Source of the DNA: Macrostomum hystrix
Taxonomy: Eukaryota; Platyhelminthes; Macrostomidae
Assembly (NCBI GenBank): GCA_950097015.1
Contig: CATNEN010000032.1
Span: 186,001-250,000, forward strand
DNA length: 64,000 bases
Direction of reading: 5' to 3'
Positions 1 through 14,847 of the stretch are shown here, in pieces (the first letter of the stretch is position 1; every line of letters begins with the position of its first letter). The notes beneath the pieces were generated by a model. The model saw only the letters and a list, made by a program, of their open reading frames with translations. It did not search any database and was not told the origin of the DNA. Made by a program: the position numbers and the translations under genes.

Positions 1-292
1 GTTGAATATGAATAGGAATAACTTATAACTACTGGAAGCAACCAAACAGTTGGAAAAGGCCAACTTGATCAGCAGAAAAAAACAACAACAAAGCAAACAC
101 GAGGAAGGAAGACGCAACTAAAATGAAAACAGACCAGAATCACCTGTAGCCAAGGAGAGAAACCAAGGAGACGAACAGTCAGTCAGACAGGAACTTTAGC
201 AAACGAAGAGAAATAACTCAGAATACGAAATGGAAACTAGCAGAAAGGTAACACTAAAAATGTCATAACTCATTCAGATCCAGCTAGCAGGT

Positions 293-4544
<4,252 letters not shown>

Positions 4545-4708
4545 AGTAAACAAATAGGGTTTCAAATTTGGCTGAACTAGACGAAAAAGCAATCCTTAGT
4601 AATAAGGAATTGTCTTCTGCTATCTTCCAAAGATGGGAAGCAATGACGAACGGGAAGTTTATACTTGTCTTTCTCTGCACAATTCCGACCGGGGTGAAGA
4701 TATGATGG

Positions 4709-4769
4709 CCTGAAAATAGGAAACGAGTTTTGTCTCACTCATACGCTCGTAAAATATAGAATATTTATT
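4709..4769 (-). promoter_or_regulatory. Polyadenylation signal followed by 3' splice site between TSEN54 and ICA1
   Basis: On the minus strand AATAAA (4769-4764) lies downstream of the TSEN54 stop and is followed about 54 nt later by the pyrimidine-rich acceptor CCTATTTTCAG (AG at 4711-4710). The ICA1 ATG is at 4544. This could be an ordinary 5' UTR intron acceptor or a trans-splice acceptor of a polycistronic unit. Confidence 0.5.
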
Positions 4770-4946
4770 AAAACGTTTAATATCACAGGAAGCATACGAA
4801 TCGCTGCAACCGAAAAGAGTTGAATAGCTTAGCGTAAAACATAAATAAAGAGTTCCATGTAATGTATTTCATTTTCTCAGAAAACGGAAGAAGACAAAAG
4901 GCAAATCATCAACTTTGTCTGGCTGTTGAAGAAAGTCACAATTACA

Positions 4947-6158
4947 TTAGAACACATAGTGAATATTTTCAACGCTGAATGTGGAGCAGACTTGATAATG
5001 AACGCTGGCATCGTCAACAATGGCAAACAGCAGGTCCACACTGACTCCGCCATTGGCGGTCAGCTGCAGAGTTCGAACACCAACTGGACAGGGCGGCGGC
5101 GAGTCGACATCGACAACAACCAGATGATAGTCCGGCAAGGCGACTCCGGCGGCTGTGCGACGTCGCCGATGTCCGGGTCGGAAGACGTTAAAGTGAACGC
5201 CAGTCAGCTGTCCGCAGCAGACAGCGCAGTGACAGTCCGGGCTGGTCTGTTGCTCTCGCGGAATTTCTGGCACCGTCATGCGCTGCCGAGCCTCAGCTGT
5301 TGTGAATTCAGCACAGTCGGACACTAGAAGGTCTTGCCAAGGTATCAACGGTCGCAACGATTCGCCAGATGGAAAACTGGCAGCTTGAGCTCTGCGAGCA
5401 AACTGCGGAACATTCACCGACGTGGCGGCAGCAGCGGCAGCGGTGCGGTACTCGGCCCAAGAAGATACTCTCGAACTGCTTTTTACATCGCATTCTGCTA
5501 CTAGATCCGCTTCCAGGCAGTCTGCCGCTGACGTCGATGACGAAGGCAGATCAGGATCTATGCACATAACTGTGCGGCCAGATAAATCTAGAACAAATTG
5601 CTGCGACTCAGCAGATACTGGACCGGCAGCCGAAGACTTCGCCGCATGCCTGACCAAACGGTAGCCAATCCGAACTAATCTAGAATAGGCTAGCCAATGC
5701 TTGAACTCCGCTGGCGAACTAATGAGAGTCTGGTAGGCCTGCTGCATTGAGAGAGGCATGCTGCCTAGTCTAACAATAAGCCGACCCAGTTCCATCAGTA
5801 TCAGAGCCTCCTCCGGCTGCAACAAAGTGGAACCGTCCAACTGGCGCTTGCCAAACTGGCCAGAGAATCTGGCCCTGCCAGGCACTGTCACGTGACGCTT
5901 CTCAGGCAGCCATTCTCCATCAGCCAATTGGCTAGGCTGGGCGCTGCGCTCCTCAGTGAGTGTTAGGTGCCATCTGGCCATGGCTAAGTTAACTTCGGCG
6001 CCAGCTTTGCCATCTGTATTGCCATCTTTGCTCGCATCCCGCCAGTGACGCTTCAGGCCGCCAGTCTCTGGCAGGCTGCTTGACTGTGGCTGGCGAGCTA
6101 ACAGATCACGACCAATCAGCATTTGGCAATCAGCTTTGACACACTGCAAATATTCCAT
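4947..6158 (-). CDS. TSEN54: tRNA-splicing endonuclease subunit Sen54
   Basis: Single 403-aa open frame. Residues about 95-170 hold the Sen54 N-terminal signature: LQPEEALILMELGRLIV, MPLSMQQAYQTLI and YSRLVRIGYRLVRH, corresponding to the PEEALYLLE..PLSIQEAY..HLKRLGYVVRR block of vertebrate TSEN54. A SWAEY motif precedes the C-terminal domain, which ends with VSVDLLFAIVDDASVHYQV (human PLIFALVDHGDISFY). Sen54 is a non-catalytic subunit of the nuclear TSEN complex that cuts introns from pre-tRNAs. It is shorter than human (526 aa), mostly in the disordered middle. An in-frame stop precedes the ATG at 6158, but ATTTGCAG just downstream could be a splice acceptor, so the N-terminus might instead come from an upstream exon. 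The stop lies 403 bp upstream of the ICA1 start on the same strand. Confidence 0.88.
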   Translation of the reverse strand: MEYLQCVKADCQMLIGRDLLARQPQSSSLPETGGLKRHWRDASKDGNTDGKAGAEVNLAMARWHLTLTEERSAQPSQLADGEWLPEKRHVTVPGRARFSGQFGKRQLDGSTLLQPEEALILMELGRLIVRLGSMPLSMQQAYQTLISSPAEFKHWLAYSRLVRIGYRLVRHAAKSSAAGPVSAESQQFVLDLSGRTVMCIDPDLPSSSTSAADCLEADLVAECDVKSSSRVSSWAEYRTAAAAAATSVNVPQFARRAQAASFPSGESLRPLIPWQDLLVSDCAEFTTAEARQRMTVPEIPREQQTSPDCHCAVCCGQLTGVHFNVFRPGHRRRRTAAGVALPDYHLVVVDVDSPPPCPVGVRTLQLTANGGVSVDLLFAIVDDASVHYQVCSTFSVENIHYVF

Positions 6159-6159
6159 T

Positions 6160-8500
6160 TAAGCAAAGCCTTTGGCTTTATTTATTTTATTTTCAGAGTA
6201 GGAAAACTTTGAAAATCTGAAATTATATCTTCTTAATTGACTAGTACTTTCTTCATTTTTCTAACTACATGCATTAATTGTTCATTAAATAACAAGTCCT
6301 AAGAAACTTAGAAAGTAACTAGGTCTTAAGTAGCAAAATGGCTTCATGCTTTAAATTATTGATAACTTGTATTTTCTTTTTCTATCTATCAAGGGGGTAG
6401 CATAAAATTATTGAGGGGACAGTATCAATTAGCATGATTTATTGGAAGGGTAGCATTGTTTGACAGACTGAAGAACTTTTGTAGTTGCACAGATATTGCC
6501 ATGCAGGTTTAAGCTCCACAAAGGGGGAATAGTTGCTAGTACTAATACTATTACTAATATTGGTACTAATACTAATAGTAGCAGCTTAAAAAGTCAAGTT
6601 TTTGATACGATAACTTTGAAAAACCTTACACTATAGCTTAAAATCCTAAAGAAAAATAGAATACATATTAATTATTGCTTATAGTTTAAATATGTTGGCA
6701 TGAAAAATTTGAAATACAGAGAGTAGCATAGACAATACAGCTATTTTAAATAGTAATGATAAAGGTTTGGTCCAACCTCCTAGTAAATATGTAATGTATT
6801 ATTCTGGCAAAAAAATCATTCTACATATTAAGCTAGTTACTTAAATAACCATTTGCTTTGATGCAATACAATTTAATCCTTAATATCTTGTTTGGTAGGC
6901 CCTAGGCCTAGAAGTTCAAGAACTAGAAGCATTTCATAACTAGCACTAAATGAACATAGCTACTAATAATTGGGTGGGAAATTATAAGAATTTTTACTTA
7001 ATATAAATTGTTATATCTAGTCCTAGGAATTCTTTTTAGGCTTGCTGCATACCTATTAAAAACAGAAAACATATCAGTATATCAAACATACATTACTAAG
7101 CATTTAGTAAGGCACACAGGTAAATATATTAGGCTATTGATCCAACAGTTTCTATGATTAAATGGCCATGTTCTCATGGTAAATTCTGAAATTGTGATTC
7201 TAAATTGGCATTAGGACCTATAACATTGACATAATGTGGAATGAATAGGCTTATTTCTTGCCTAGAAGGGGCTAAGCCAATGACGCCCATTTATTGAGTA
7301 GTTTGGCAATGAAAATGAATAGCTAAATTTGTAAGAAACTTTTCTTTACGAGAATTTTATATGGTTTAATAATTATGTACAATGCATTAATTTACTTTTA
7401 TTCTTTTTTTTTAATCATTTCTATTAACTTCAGCTTTTCCCGCACTATTTTACAGTTAACACTTTTTAAACTGTGCTGAATTGGAAATACCATCACGAGA
7501 TGACGACGTGTGATTCATGCTTTTGTATACTTTCATTTTGTTCCTTACGCTCAAGTCAAGAAATGAGAGCATTATGTATTTTAAAGGATTTTTTTAAGAA
7601 GGTAGCTATTTGAATTGAAGGCAGCGGTTCATTCATTTATTTTGTCACTGTCTTATTTTAATGTACATCAAATATTCCATTTAGCTCGCACGCGTACTTA
7701 ACTTTCTCACCCCTAACCTGTTTGACGTGCAGTGGCATCGTCCACCCCCTCCGCTTGAGCCTGCTGCTTGTGAAATCTATAATAAATGAGCACAGAAGGC
7801 CACTCACGAGGTGTGAGTGTTTTTTTGTCGGTTTGTTCAAGCTAACCATCGATCGACTCGTTGTTGTTTACAGTACACTATTTGTAGCATAAATGATACG
7901 CTATACATTTTTGCGATTGTCTACGAGTATTTCGGGATTTCCTTATTAAACTTAATGCGCAGATATCTAGATCTAGCAGATCTAGCAGATATTCATGGAT
8001 TAAAGACGATAGCTTTGGGCATGCACCGTTGCGCAAGAAAACAGAGCCCTGCCGCACTTTAACTGAGAACCATCGCCCATTTCTGGCCCGTGAAATTTCG
8101 AACGACGTGAAAGTGTCCGCCTTAGAGGTTTGAGGCAAAAAAAGTTAGGGGAAATTTGACTTTTTATTTTAATGCGCTCGTACTCTTGGAGATTCTATGG
8201 ATGGACGCGCAATCTTGAGAAAGTTGACATTTAAAAGTTTAGAGGGTACTTTAAAATCTATGCCTACATCAAAGATTATATAAATACCCAAGATACGTCA
8301 CTCAAAGCAAAAATCTGGTTTTCACACACTTTATGCCATAGACAAACATTCGGCCAGCTACAAATCGCCAAATTAACGCATCATCAGCAGCAGCAGCAGT
8401 CGTCTCCAGAATTTTTCTTTTCTTTTAAAAGCACAGCACACCAAGGAGGAAAGTATAGAAGAGTATTCGTCCCCAGAATTCTCTCATGCAGCAGTCTCTA
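6160..8500. other. AT-rich intergenic spacer upstream of TSEN54
   Basis: No convincing coding region, RNA gene or array is visible. Short ORFs at 7658-7849, 7817-8062 and 7878-8138 have no recognisable motif or coding bias. The stretch near 6160-6300 is the likely TSEN54 promoter or 5' UTR. A CAG microsatellite of a few units is at about 8375-8400. Confidence 0.6.
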
Positions 8501-8510
8501 AATTCGCGCT

Positions 8511-8938
8511 TGCGTCAGAGGCTGTTTAACATCAGTTTACTCGGCTCCTCCGAAGGACGGAAGAAGAGTGCAGCCTCACAGCTTTCCATCGAAGAATGAT
8601 ATGGCACAAGAATGGCTTCGAATCTTGGAGCTGAATCATTTAAATCTGGATTTCGTAAGGAAGCACAGGCTGAAGGTTTGTGGCCTTCACTTTCGGGACG
8701 AAGACTTTGTCGGACAAGCGGTGGGCAGAAGAGGCCAGGAGCAAGGCTTCGTAAGAGCACTCTACCGGATTGCGACTCATTTCCTCCTCTGCTAAGACCA
8801 GTCTCCCCCGATCCTGAACCTCTGCCAGATAACATTGCTGACAATCTATACCCACCAGTGCTGCAGAGCTTTGCAGAAGCATCAAGGTCTGACATGCGAC
8901 TCATTTCCTTTGTCGGACACTTTGTCGGGTATTTATAA
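8511..8938 (+). pseudogene. THAP-type zinc finger remnant
   Basis: From 8511 one frame reads a full C2CH THAP pattern: CVRGC, then SFP, EWLRILELN and VCGLHFRDEDF, matching the family order C-x(2-4)-C ... FP ... W ... C-x2-H-F. No start codon fits: a TAA sits four codons upstream of the first Cys. The segment that should follow (an ARLRKSTLPD-like linker, then a proline-rich region) is in a different frame (8612-8938), so there is a frameshift or an unseen intron soon after the finger. THAP domains bind DNA and derive from P-element-like transposases. I read this as a decayed gene or transposon-derived fragment; a spliced gene with an unseen first exon is the alternative. Confidence 0.5.
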
Positions 8939-9343
8939 TCTTTGGCCTACATTCAACACTCGCAGTAGTTTAGGGTGATTTCTGGATTTTGGCCACCAAC
9001 TCAACACAAAGAATCAAGACTAGGCGGCTCATAAATGACGGTTGCAATGCATGAATTGCGCAACCTGCACGATGTCAACATAAAATTTTCCTTCCAATTT
9101 ACTAATTAGATTCGATTTTCCGTAGTTGCTTAATCTACAGGTGGACTTTGACAGATAAACATTATTTTTTCCGGATTTCAGTAAAGTTAGACTCGGAAAG
9201 CGTTTGTTCATACGAAAGCAGAAGAGCACATTCGAAAATGCGCACGTAATTAAAAACTAGTTTAAAACTACCGATACGAAAAAGGCAGCAAACTTTATCA
9301 GGCTTTAGCTTTGACGAAACGTAATTTGGATTCAGTTTGAAGA

Positions 9344-10900
9344 ATGGCTTTTGGATTTCATACTTGCGGCCCAAATGAAGCGCTGGTAATTTCCGGTAAG
9401 ATATAAAACTAGCTAGCTGTATGATAGAAGTTGATCTCGAAATTTATACTAATTTTTAACTACGGATAAATGGACAAATCACGTAAAATTTTAAAACGGC
9501 TGTAGCTGCACAAAGCATGCATGATAGTTTGCTTTTTAGAGGGTTATTTTTTATATTTGCTTTTAGTCCTTTTTAACTTAATGTGTCTTTGTTTCAAAGC
9601 CAAATTCGAAAATCCTCAGATGTCACTCTGCAGCCTCTTGCCCATTTCGACCCCCCAAACAGGTTGCTTTCATTCATCGCCGATGTTCATTCCGGGAGGC
9701 AGGAAGTTTGTCTTTCCCTACATCCAGCAGGTGCAACGCATTTCGCTGAACACAATGACCATCACTATTGAGTCGCCGAGAATTTACACACAACTGGGGG
9801 TCATCATCACAGTCACGGGCGTAGCCCAGCTCCGCATCAAAGGCCAGAACAAGGACATGCTGGCGGCCGCCTGCGAGCAATTTCTCGGCAAAACCGAGCG
9901 CCAAGTTCAGGACATTGCAAAAGAGACGCTCGAAGGCCATCAGCGAGCAATCATGGGCAACATGACTGTTGAAGAGATCTACAAAGACAGGAAGAAGTTC
10001 AGCAAGGCCGTATTCGAAGTCGCCTCATCCGACCTAGTTAACATGGGCATCAGCGTTGTGTCTTACACACTGAAGGATATCAGCGACGACGAAGGCTACC
10101 TGAAGGCGCTGGGCATGGCTCGCACAGCCCAGGTGAAGCGTGATGCCCGCATTGGCGAAGCCGAGGCCCAGAAGGAGGCCGGCATCAAAGAGGCCATGGC
10201 CGAGCAGGCCCGCATGGCAGCCCGCTTTCAGAACGAGGCTGAAATCGCCAAGGCGCAGCGCGACTTCGAGTTGAAGAAGGCCGCCTTCGATCGGGAGGTT
10301 CAGGCGAAAAAGGCCGAGTCCGACTTGGCTTACGAGCTGCAGGCGGCCAAGACTCGCCAGCTGATCAAGGAGGAGGAAATGCAGATCAAAGTGGTCGAGC
10401 GAACTCAACAGATCAGCGTCCAGGAGCTGGAGATAGTCCGCCGGGAGCGCCAGCTCGATGCCAGCGTTCGAAAGCCGGCCGAAGCCGAGAAGTACCAGCT
10501 TGAGCGTCTGGCCGAGGCCGAGAACTCCAAGATCATCATGGAGGCGCAGGCCGAAGCCGAGGCGGTCCAGTTGAAAGGTGAAGCCGAAGCTTTCGCCATT
10601 GAGGCGAGGGCAAAGGCCACGGCTGAGCAGATGGCGAAGAAGGCCGACGCCTGGAAGGAGTACGGCGAGGCGGCCAGACTGGACCTGGTGCTGAAGGCGC
10701 TGCCCAAGCTGGCCGCGGAGGTGGCTCAGCCGCTGGCCAGAGCCAAGAAGATCACCATGGTGAGCAGCGGTGGTCGCAACGCCGAGCTCGGAGCTGCGAA
10801 GATCACAGGCGAAGTCATGGACATCATGGAGCGACTGCCGACGATGCTGCAGTCGATGACGGGAGCTGAGAATGGCCTGACCAAGATCAAGCCAAAGTGA
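9344..10900 (+). CDS. FLOT1: Flotillin-1
   Basis: Two exons, 9344-9395 and 9663-10900, give 429 aa (human 427). Exon 1 encodes the start with [11 protein letters not shown] and ends at a GTAAGA donor in phase 1; exon 2 follows an AACAG acceptor. The SPFH/PHB domain (about 1-180) carries [50 protein letters not shown] and [18 protein letters not shown], as in vertebrate flotillin-1. Residues about 190-350 are a Glu/Ala-rich coiled coil ([18 protein letters not shown]), followed by the conserved tail [20 protein letters not shown]. Flotillins are inserted in the inner leaflet of membrane microdomains and act in endocytosis and signalling. The Cys that is palmitoylated in mammalian flotillin-1 (Cys34) is Tyr here (FPYIQQ). 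Third codon positions are GC-rich, unlike flanking DNA. Confidence 0.96.
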
Positions 10901-11390
10901 GCTGTTCGGAATCGAGTTGACCTATTGACCTTGATTGTGATTTGGGAATTTCGATGACATTTGCTTGCCGATTAAAAAATGTTACTTTTTCAGGGATTTG
11001 ATGCATCAGAACTGAGTCAGTTTTAAATGTTGATTTTTCAAATTTTTGTTTTAATCAAAGGATAAAAAAGGATAATGTTATGCTTATTATGCCGATTGTG
11101 TTATGCTCGCACCACGTTACGAGATCTATTTAAGCAGTTGGCTTTCGCAGGACTTCAATGGCATCAATCAAAGTCGTTTGATTTTTGTAAAATAATTGAA
11201 ATATTTTTATGCTTGATCCAATGTTTCAGGACATAAATTAAACTCAATGTTCGCTGGTATTATAGCGCGATAGAAAATGCATAGCATGCCCCATCTTCTG
11301 TTCTTTTTATTTTTTTGTTCTGTTGACAGTTTTATTCTGGGTTTGGCAGCCACAGGTACTTCATGTAAAGTTGACCCGTCTGATAGTTAA
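10901..11390. other. Flotillin-1 3' UTR and AT-rich spacer
   Basis: AT-rich sequence with an ATTAAA at about 10972 that could serve as polyadenylation signal. No other feature is seen before the 14-bp array begins. Confidence 0.5.
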
Positions 11391-11394
11391 GAGA

Positions 11395-12520
11395 GGAGTA
11401 AGTAGAGATGAGACAGGGAAGAAATAAGACAGGGGAGAGGAAGCAATGGAGAGGAGACAGGGGAGAGGAGACAGAGGAGAGGAGACAGGGGAGGGGTGAC
11501 AGGGAGAGGTGACAGGGGAGAGGAGACAGGGGAGAGGTGACAGGGGAGAGGAGACAGGGGAGAGGAGACAGGGGAGAGGTGACAGGGGAGAGGAGACAGG
11601 GGAGAGGAGACAGGGGAGAGGTGACAGGGGAGAGGTGACAGGGGAGAGGAGACAGAGGAGAGGAGACAGGGGAGAGGTGACAGGGGAGAGGTGACAGGGG
11701 AGAGGAGACAGGGGAGAGGTGACAGGGGAGAGGAGACAGGGGAGAGGAGACAGGGGAGAGGTGACAGGGGAGAGGAGACAGGGGAGAGGAGACAGGGGAG
11801 AGGTGACAGGGGAGAGGAGACAGGGGAGAGGTGACAGGGGAGAGGAGACAGGGGAGAGGAGACAGGGGAGAGGTGACAGGGGAGAGGAGACAGGGGAGAG
11901 GAGACAGGGGAGAGGTGACAGGGGAGAGGTGACAGGGGAGAGGAGACAGAGGAGAGGAGACAGGGGAGAGGTGACAGGGGAGAGGTGACAGGGGAGAGGA
12001 GACAGGGGAGAGGTGACAGGGGAGAGGAGACAGGGGAGAGGAGACAGGGGAGAGGTGACAGGGGAGAGGAGACAGGGGAGAGGTGACAGGGGAGAGGTGA
12101 CAGGGGAGAGGAGACAGGGGAGAGGTGACAGGGGAGAGGTGACAGGGGAGAGGAGACAGGGGAGAGGTGACAGGGGAGAGGTGACAGGGGAGAGGAGACA
12201 GGGGAGAGGAGACAGGGGAGATGAGACAGGGGAGAGGAGACAGGGGAGATGAGACAGGGGAGATGAGACAGGGGAGAGGAGACAGGGGAGAGGTGACAGG
12301 GGAGAGGTGACAGGGGAGAGGTGACAGGGAAGAGGAGACAGGGGAGAGGTGACAGGGGAGAGGTGACAGGGGAGAGGTGACAGGGCAGAGGAGACGGAGG
12401 AGAGAAGAGACACTGGATATAGGAGACATGGGAGAGGAGACAGGGGAGAAAGGAGACGGGGGAGAGGAGACAGGGGAGAGAGGAGACGGGGAGAGGAGAC
12501 AGGGGAGAGGAGACAGGAGA
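11395..12520. repeat. 14-bp purine-rich minisatellite
   Basis: About 75 units of 14 bp, gacaggggagaggt or gacaggggagagga. The + strand is almost pure purine with GGGG runs. Because 14 is not a multiple of 3, all three minus-strand frames stay open and give spurious ORFs of over 500 aa. Confidence 0.98.
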
Positions 12521-12529
12521 GAGATGAGA

Positions 12530-12935
12530 AAGTGGTGAGGAGACATGGGAGAGAAGAGACACGGGAGAGATGAGACACGGGAGAGATGAGACACGGGAGG
12601 GGAGAGATGAGACACGGGAGGGATGAGACACGGCGAAGATGAGACACGGGAGGGGAGAGATGAGACACGGGAGGGATGAGACACGGCGGAGATGAGACAC
12701 GGGAGAGATGAGACACGGGAGGGATGAGACACGGCGGAGATGAGACACGGGAGAGATGAGACACGGGAGGGATGAGACACGGCGGAGATGAGACACGGGA
12801 GGGGAGAGATGAGACACGGGAGGGATGAGACACGGCGGAGATGAGACACGGGAGGGGAGAGATGAGACACGGGAGGGGAGAGATGAGACACGGGAGGGAT
12901 AAGACACGGCGGAGATGAGACACGAAATAGATGAG
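12530..12935. repeat. 16-bp minisatellite (gatgagacacgggaga family), locus 1
   Basis: About 20 units of gatgagacacgggaga with variants gatgagacacggcgga and insertions of ggggaga. The reverse complement is the tctcatctctcccgtg unit of the arrays at 19.8 and 37.6 kb. It directly abuts the 14-bp array. Confidence 0.95.
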
Positions 12936-13639
12936 ATCCAAAAGATACTAGGCAGTGAGGCGATGCGAGATGAGACCTGTTTGCCGGCCCCTGATTTTCT
13001 CAGTACCATTGAGCTGTGCGTCATGTGAGGGGTAAAGTGTCATGCATGATCTCATCAGGCCAAAAACGCTTAGTTTCGTACACTTAACTCCTGCTCTGCT
13101 TTAAAATAAAAGATAAGAAAGCAAAAAATGAAATTAGACACACCTGCAAAGCCATTTCTGCTTTGAATAACGATTCAGGTCATATCGGAATAAGCCGCTA
13201 TACCGTATAGCAGAAGTCAACAGCATTTGTACACTTGACTTGCAGTGACCGCTACCAGTGACATGCGGCTAGCCTATAATTGGGTGCTCTTCGCTGTCTC
13301 ATCTCATTGCTAATTATTTAAACCGGGTGAAAAAAAATTGCTTATCTATCACTGTTAGTGCTTTTATACTACTTTTGAGTGCGATTGAGAGTAGTATTAG
13401 TCGAGAATTTTTTTGTTCATATACTTTTTGACTGTTTTAGACTTAAACTAATTTAAAGAGGATCATTCGATATTTTTGGAAGTCTTTGCTTAAAATAATC
13501 ATAGAATTATGCTCGCAATATAGAGGTGGATGATTTAAGTATAATTATTTATTTTGCTAAAGGAAACAAACAGCTTGAAAAACTTTGCTTTGCAGGCAAT
13601 ACTAATAATAAGTGATTCGAGAATGAAAAATAGAGATGG

Positions 13640-14795
13640 GGAATCCATCCTCCTCACTGATCAGATGGGGAACCCAGTCTCCTCACTGATCAGATGGGGA
13701 ACCCAGTCTCCTCACTGATCAGATGGGGAATCCAGTCTCCTCACTGATCAGATGGGGAACCCAGTCTCCTCACTGATCAGATGGGGAATCCAGTCTCCTC
13801 ACTGATCAGATGGGGAATCCCGTCTCCTCACTGATCAGATGGGGAATCCCGTCTCCTCACTGATCAGATGGGGAATCCCGTCTCCTCACTGATCAGATGG
13901 GGAATCCCGTCTCCTCACTGATCAGATGGGGAATCCAATCTCGTTGATCAGATGGAGAATCCAGTCTCCTCACTGATCAGATGGGGAATCCAGTTTCATT
14001 GATCAGATGGGGAATCCAGTTTCATTGATCAGATGGGGAATCCAGTCTCGTTGACCAGATGAGGAATCCAGTCTCGTTGACCAGATGAGGAATCCAGTCG
14101 CGTTGACCAGATGAGGAATCCAGTCTCGTTGATCAGATGGGGAATCCAGTCTCGTTGATCAGATGGGGAATCCAGTCTCATTGATCAGATGGGGAATCCA
14201 GCCTCATTTATAAGATGGGGAATCCAGTTTCATTGATCAGATGGGGAATCCAGTCTCATTGATCAGATGGGGAATCCAGTCTCATTGATCAGATGGGGAA
14301 TCCAGTCTCATTGATCAGATGGGGAATCCAGTCTCATTGATCAGATGGGGAATCCAGCCTCATTGATCAGATGGGGAATCCCGTCTCCTCACTGATCAGA
14401 TGGGGAATCCCGTCTCCTCACTGATCAGATGGGGAATCCAATCTCGTTGATCAGATGGAGAATCCAGTCTCATTGATCAGATGGGGAATCCAGTCTCATT
14501 GATCAGATGGGGAATCCAGTCTCGTTGACCAGATGAGGAATCCAGTCTCGTTGATCAGATGGGGAATCCAGTCTCGTTGATCAGATGGGGAATCCAGTCT
14601 CGTTGACCAGATGAGGAATCCAGTCTCGTTGATCAGATGGGGAATCCCGTCTCCTCACTGATCAGATGGGGAATCCCGTCTCCTCACTGATCAGATGGGG
14701 AATCCAATCTCGTTGATCAGATGGGGAATCCAGTCTCATTGATCGGATGGGGAATCCAGTTTCATTGATCAGATAGGGAATCCAATCTCGTTGCT
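13640..14795. repeat. 26/29-bp minisatellite
   Basis: About 42 units beginning gatcagatggggaatcc and ending either agtctcatt (26 bp) or cgtctcctcact (29 bp). Long and short variants occur in blocks, indicating local amplification. Confidence 0.97.
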
Positions 14796-14847
14796 AAGGC
14801 AAGAAAGAACATATGAAATCCGTTGAAACCACGGGCACAAAAGTATT

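Noticed and set aside
5422-5664. Plus-strand ORFs at 4926-5664
   Set aside because: Antisense shadows of TSEN54.
11332-13024. Three overlapping ORFs of over 500 codons on the minus strand
   Set aside because: They are the three frames of a stop-free 14-bp tandem repeat, with the same Ser-Pro-Leu-Pro-Cys pattern in all frames. No gene.
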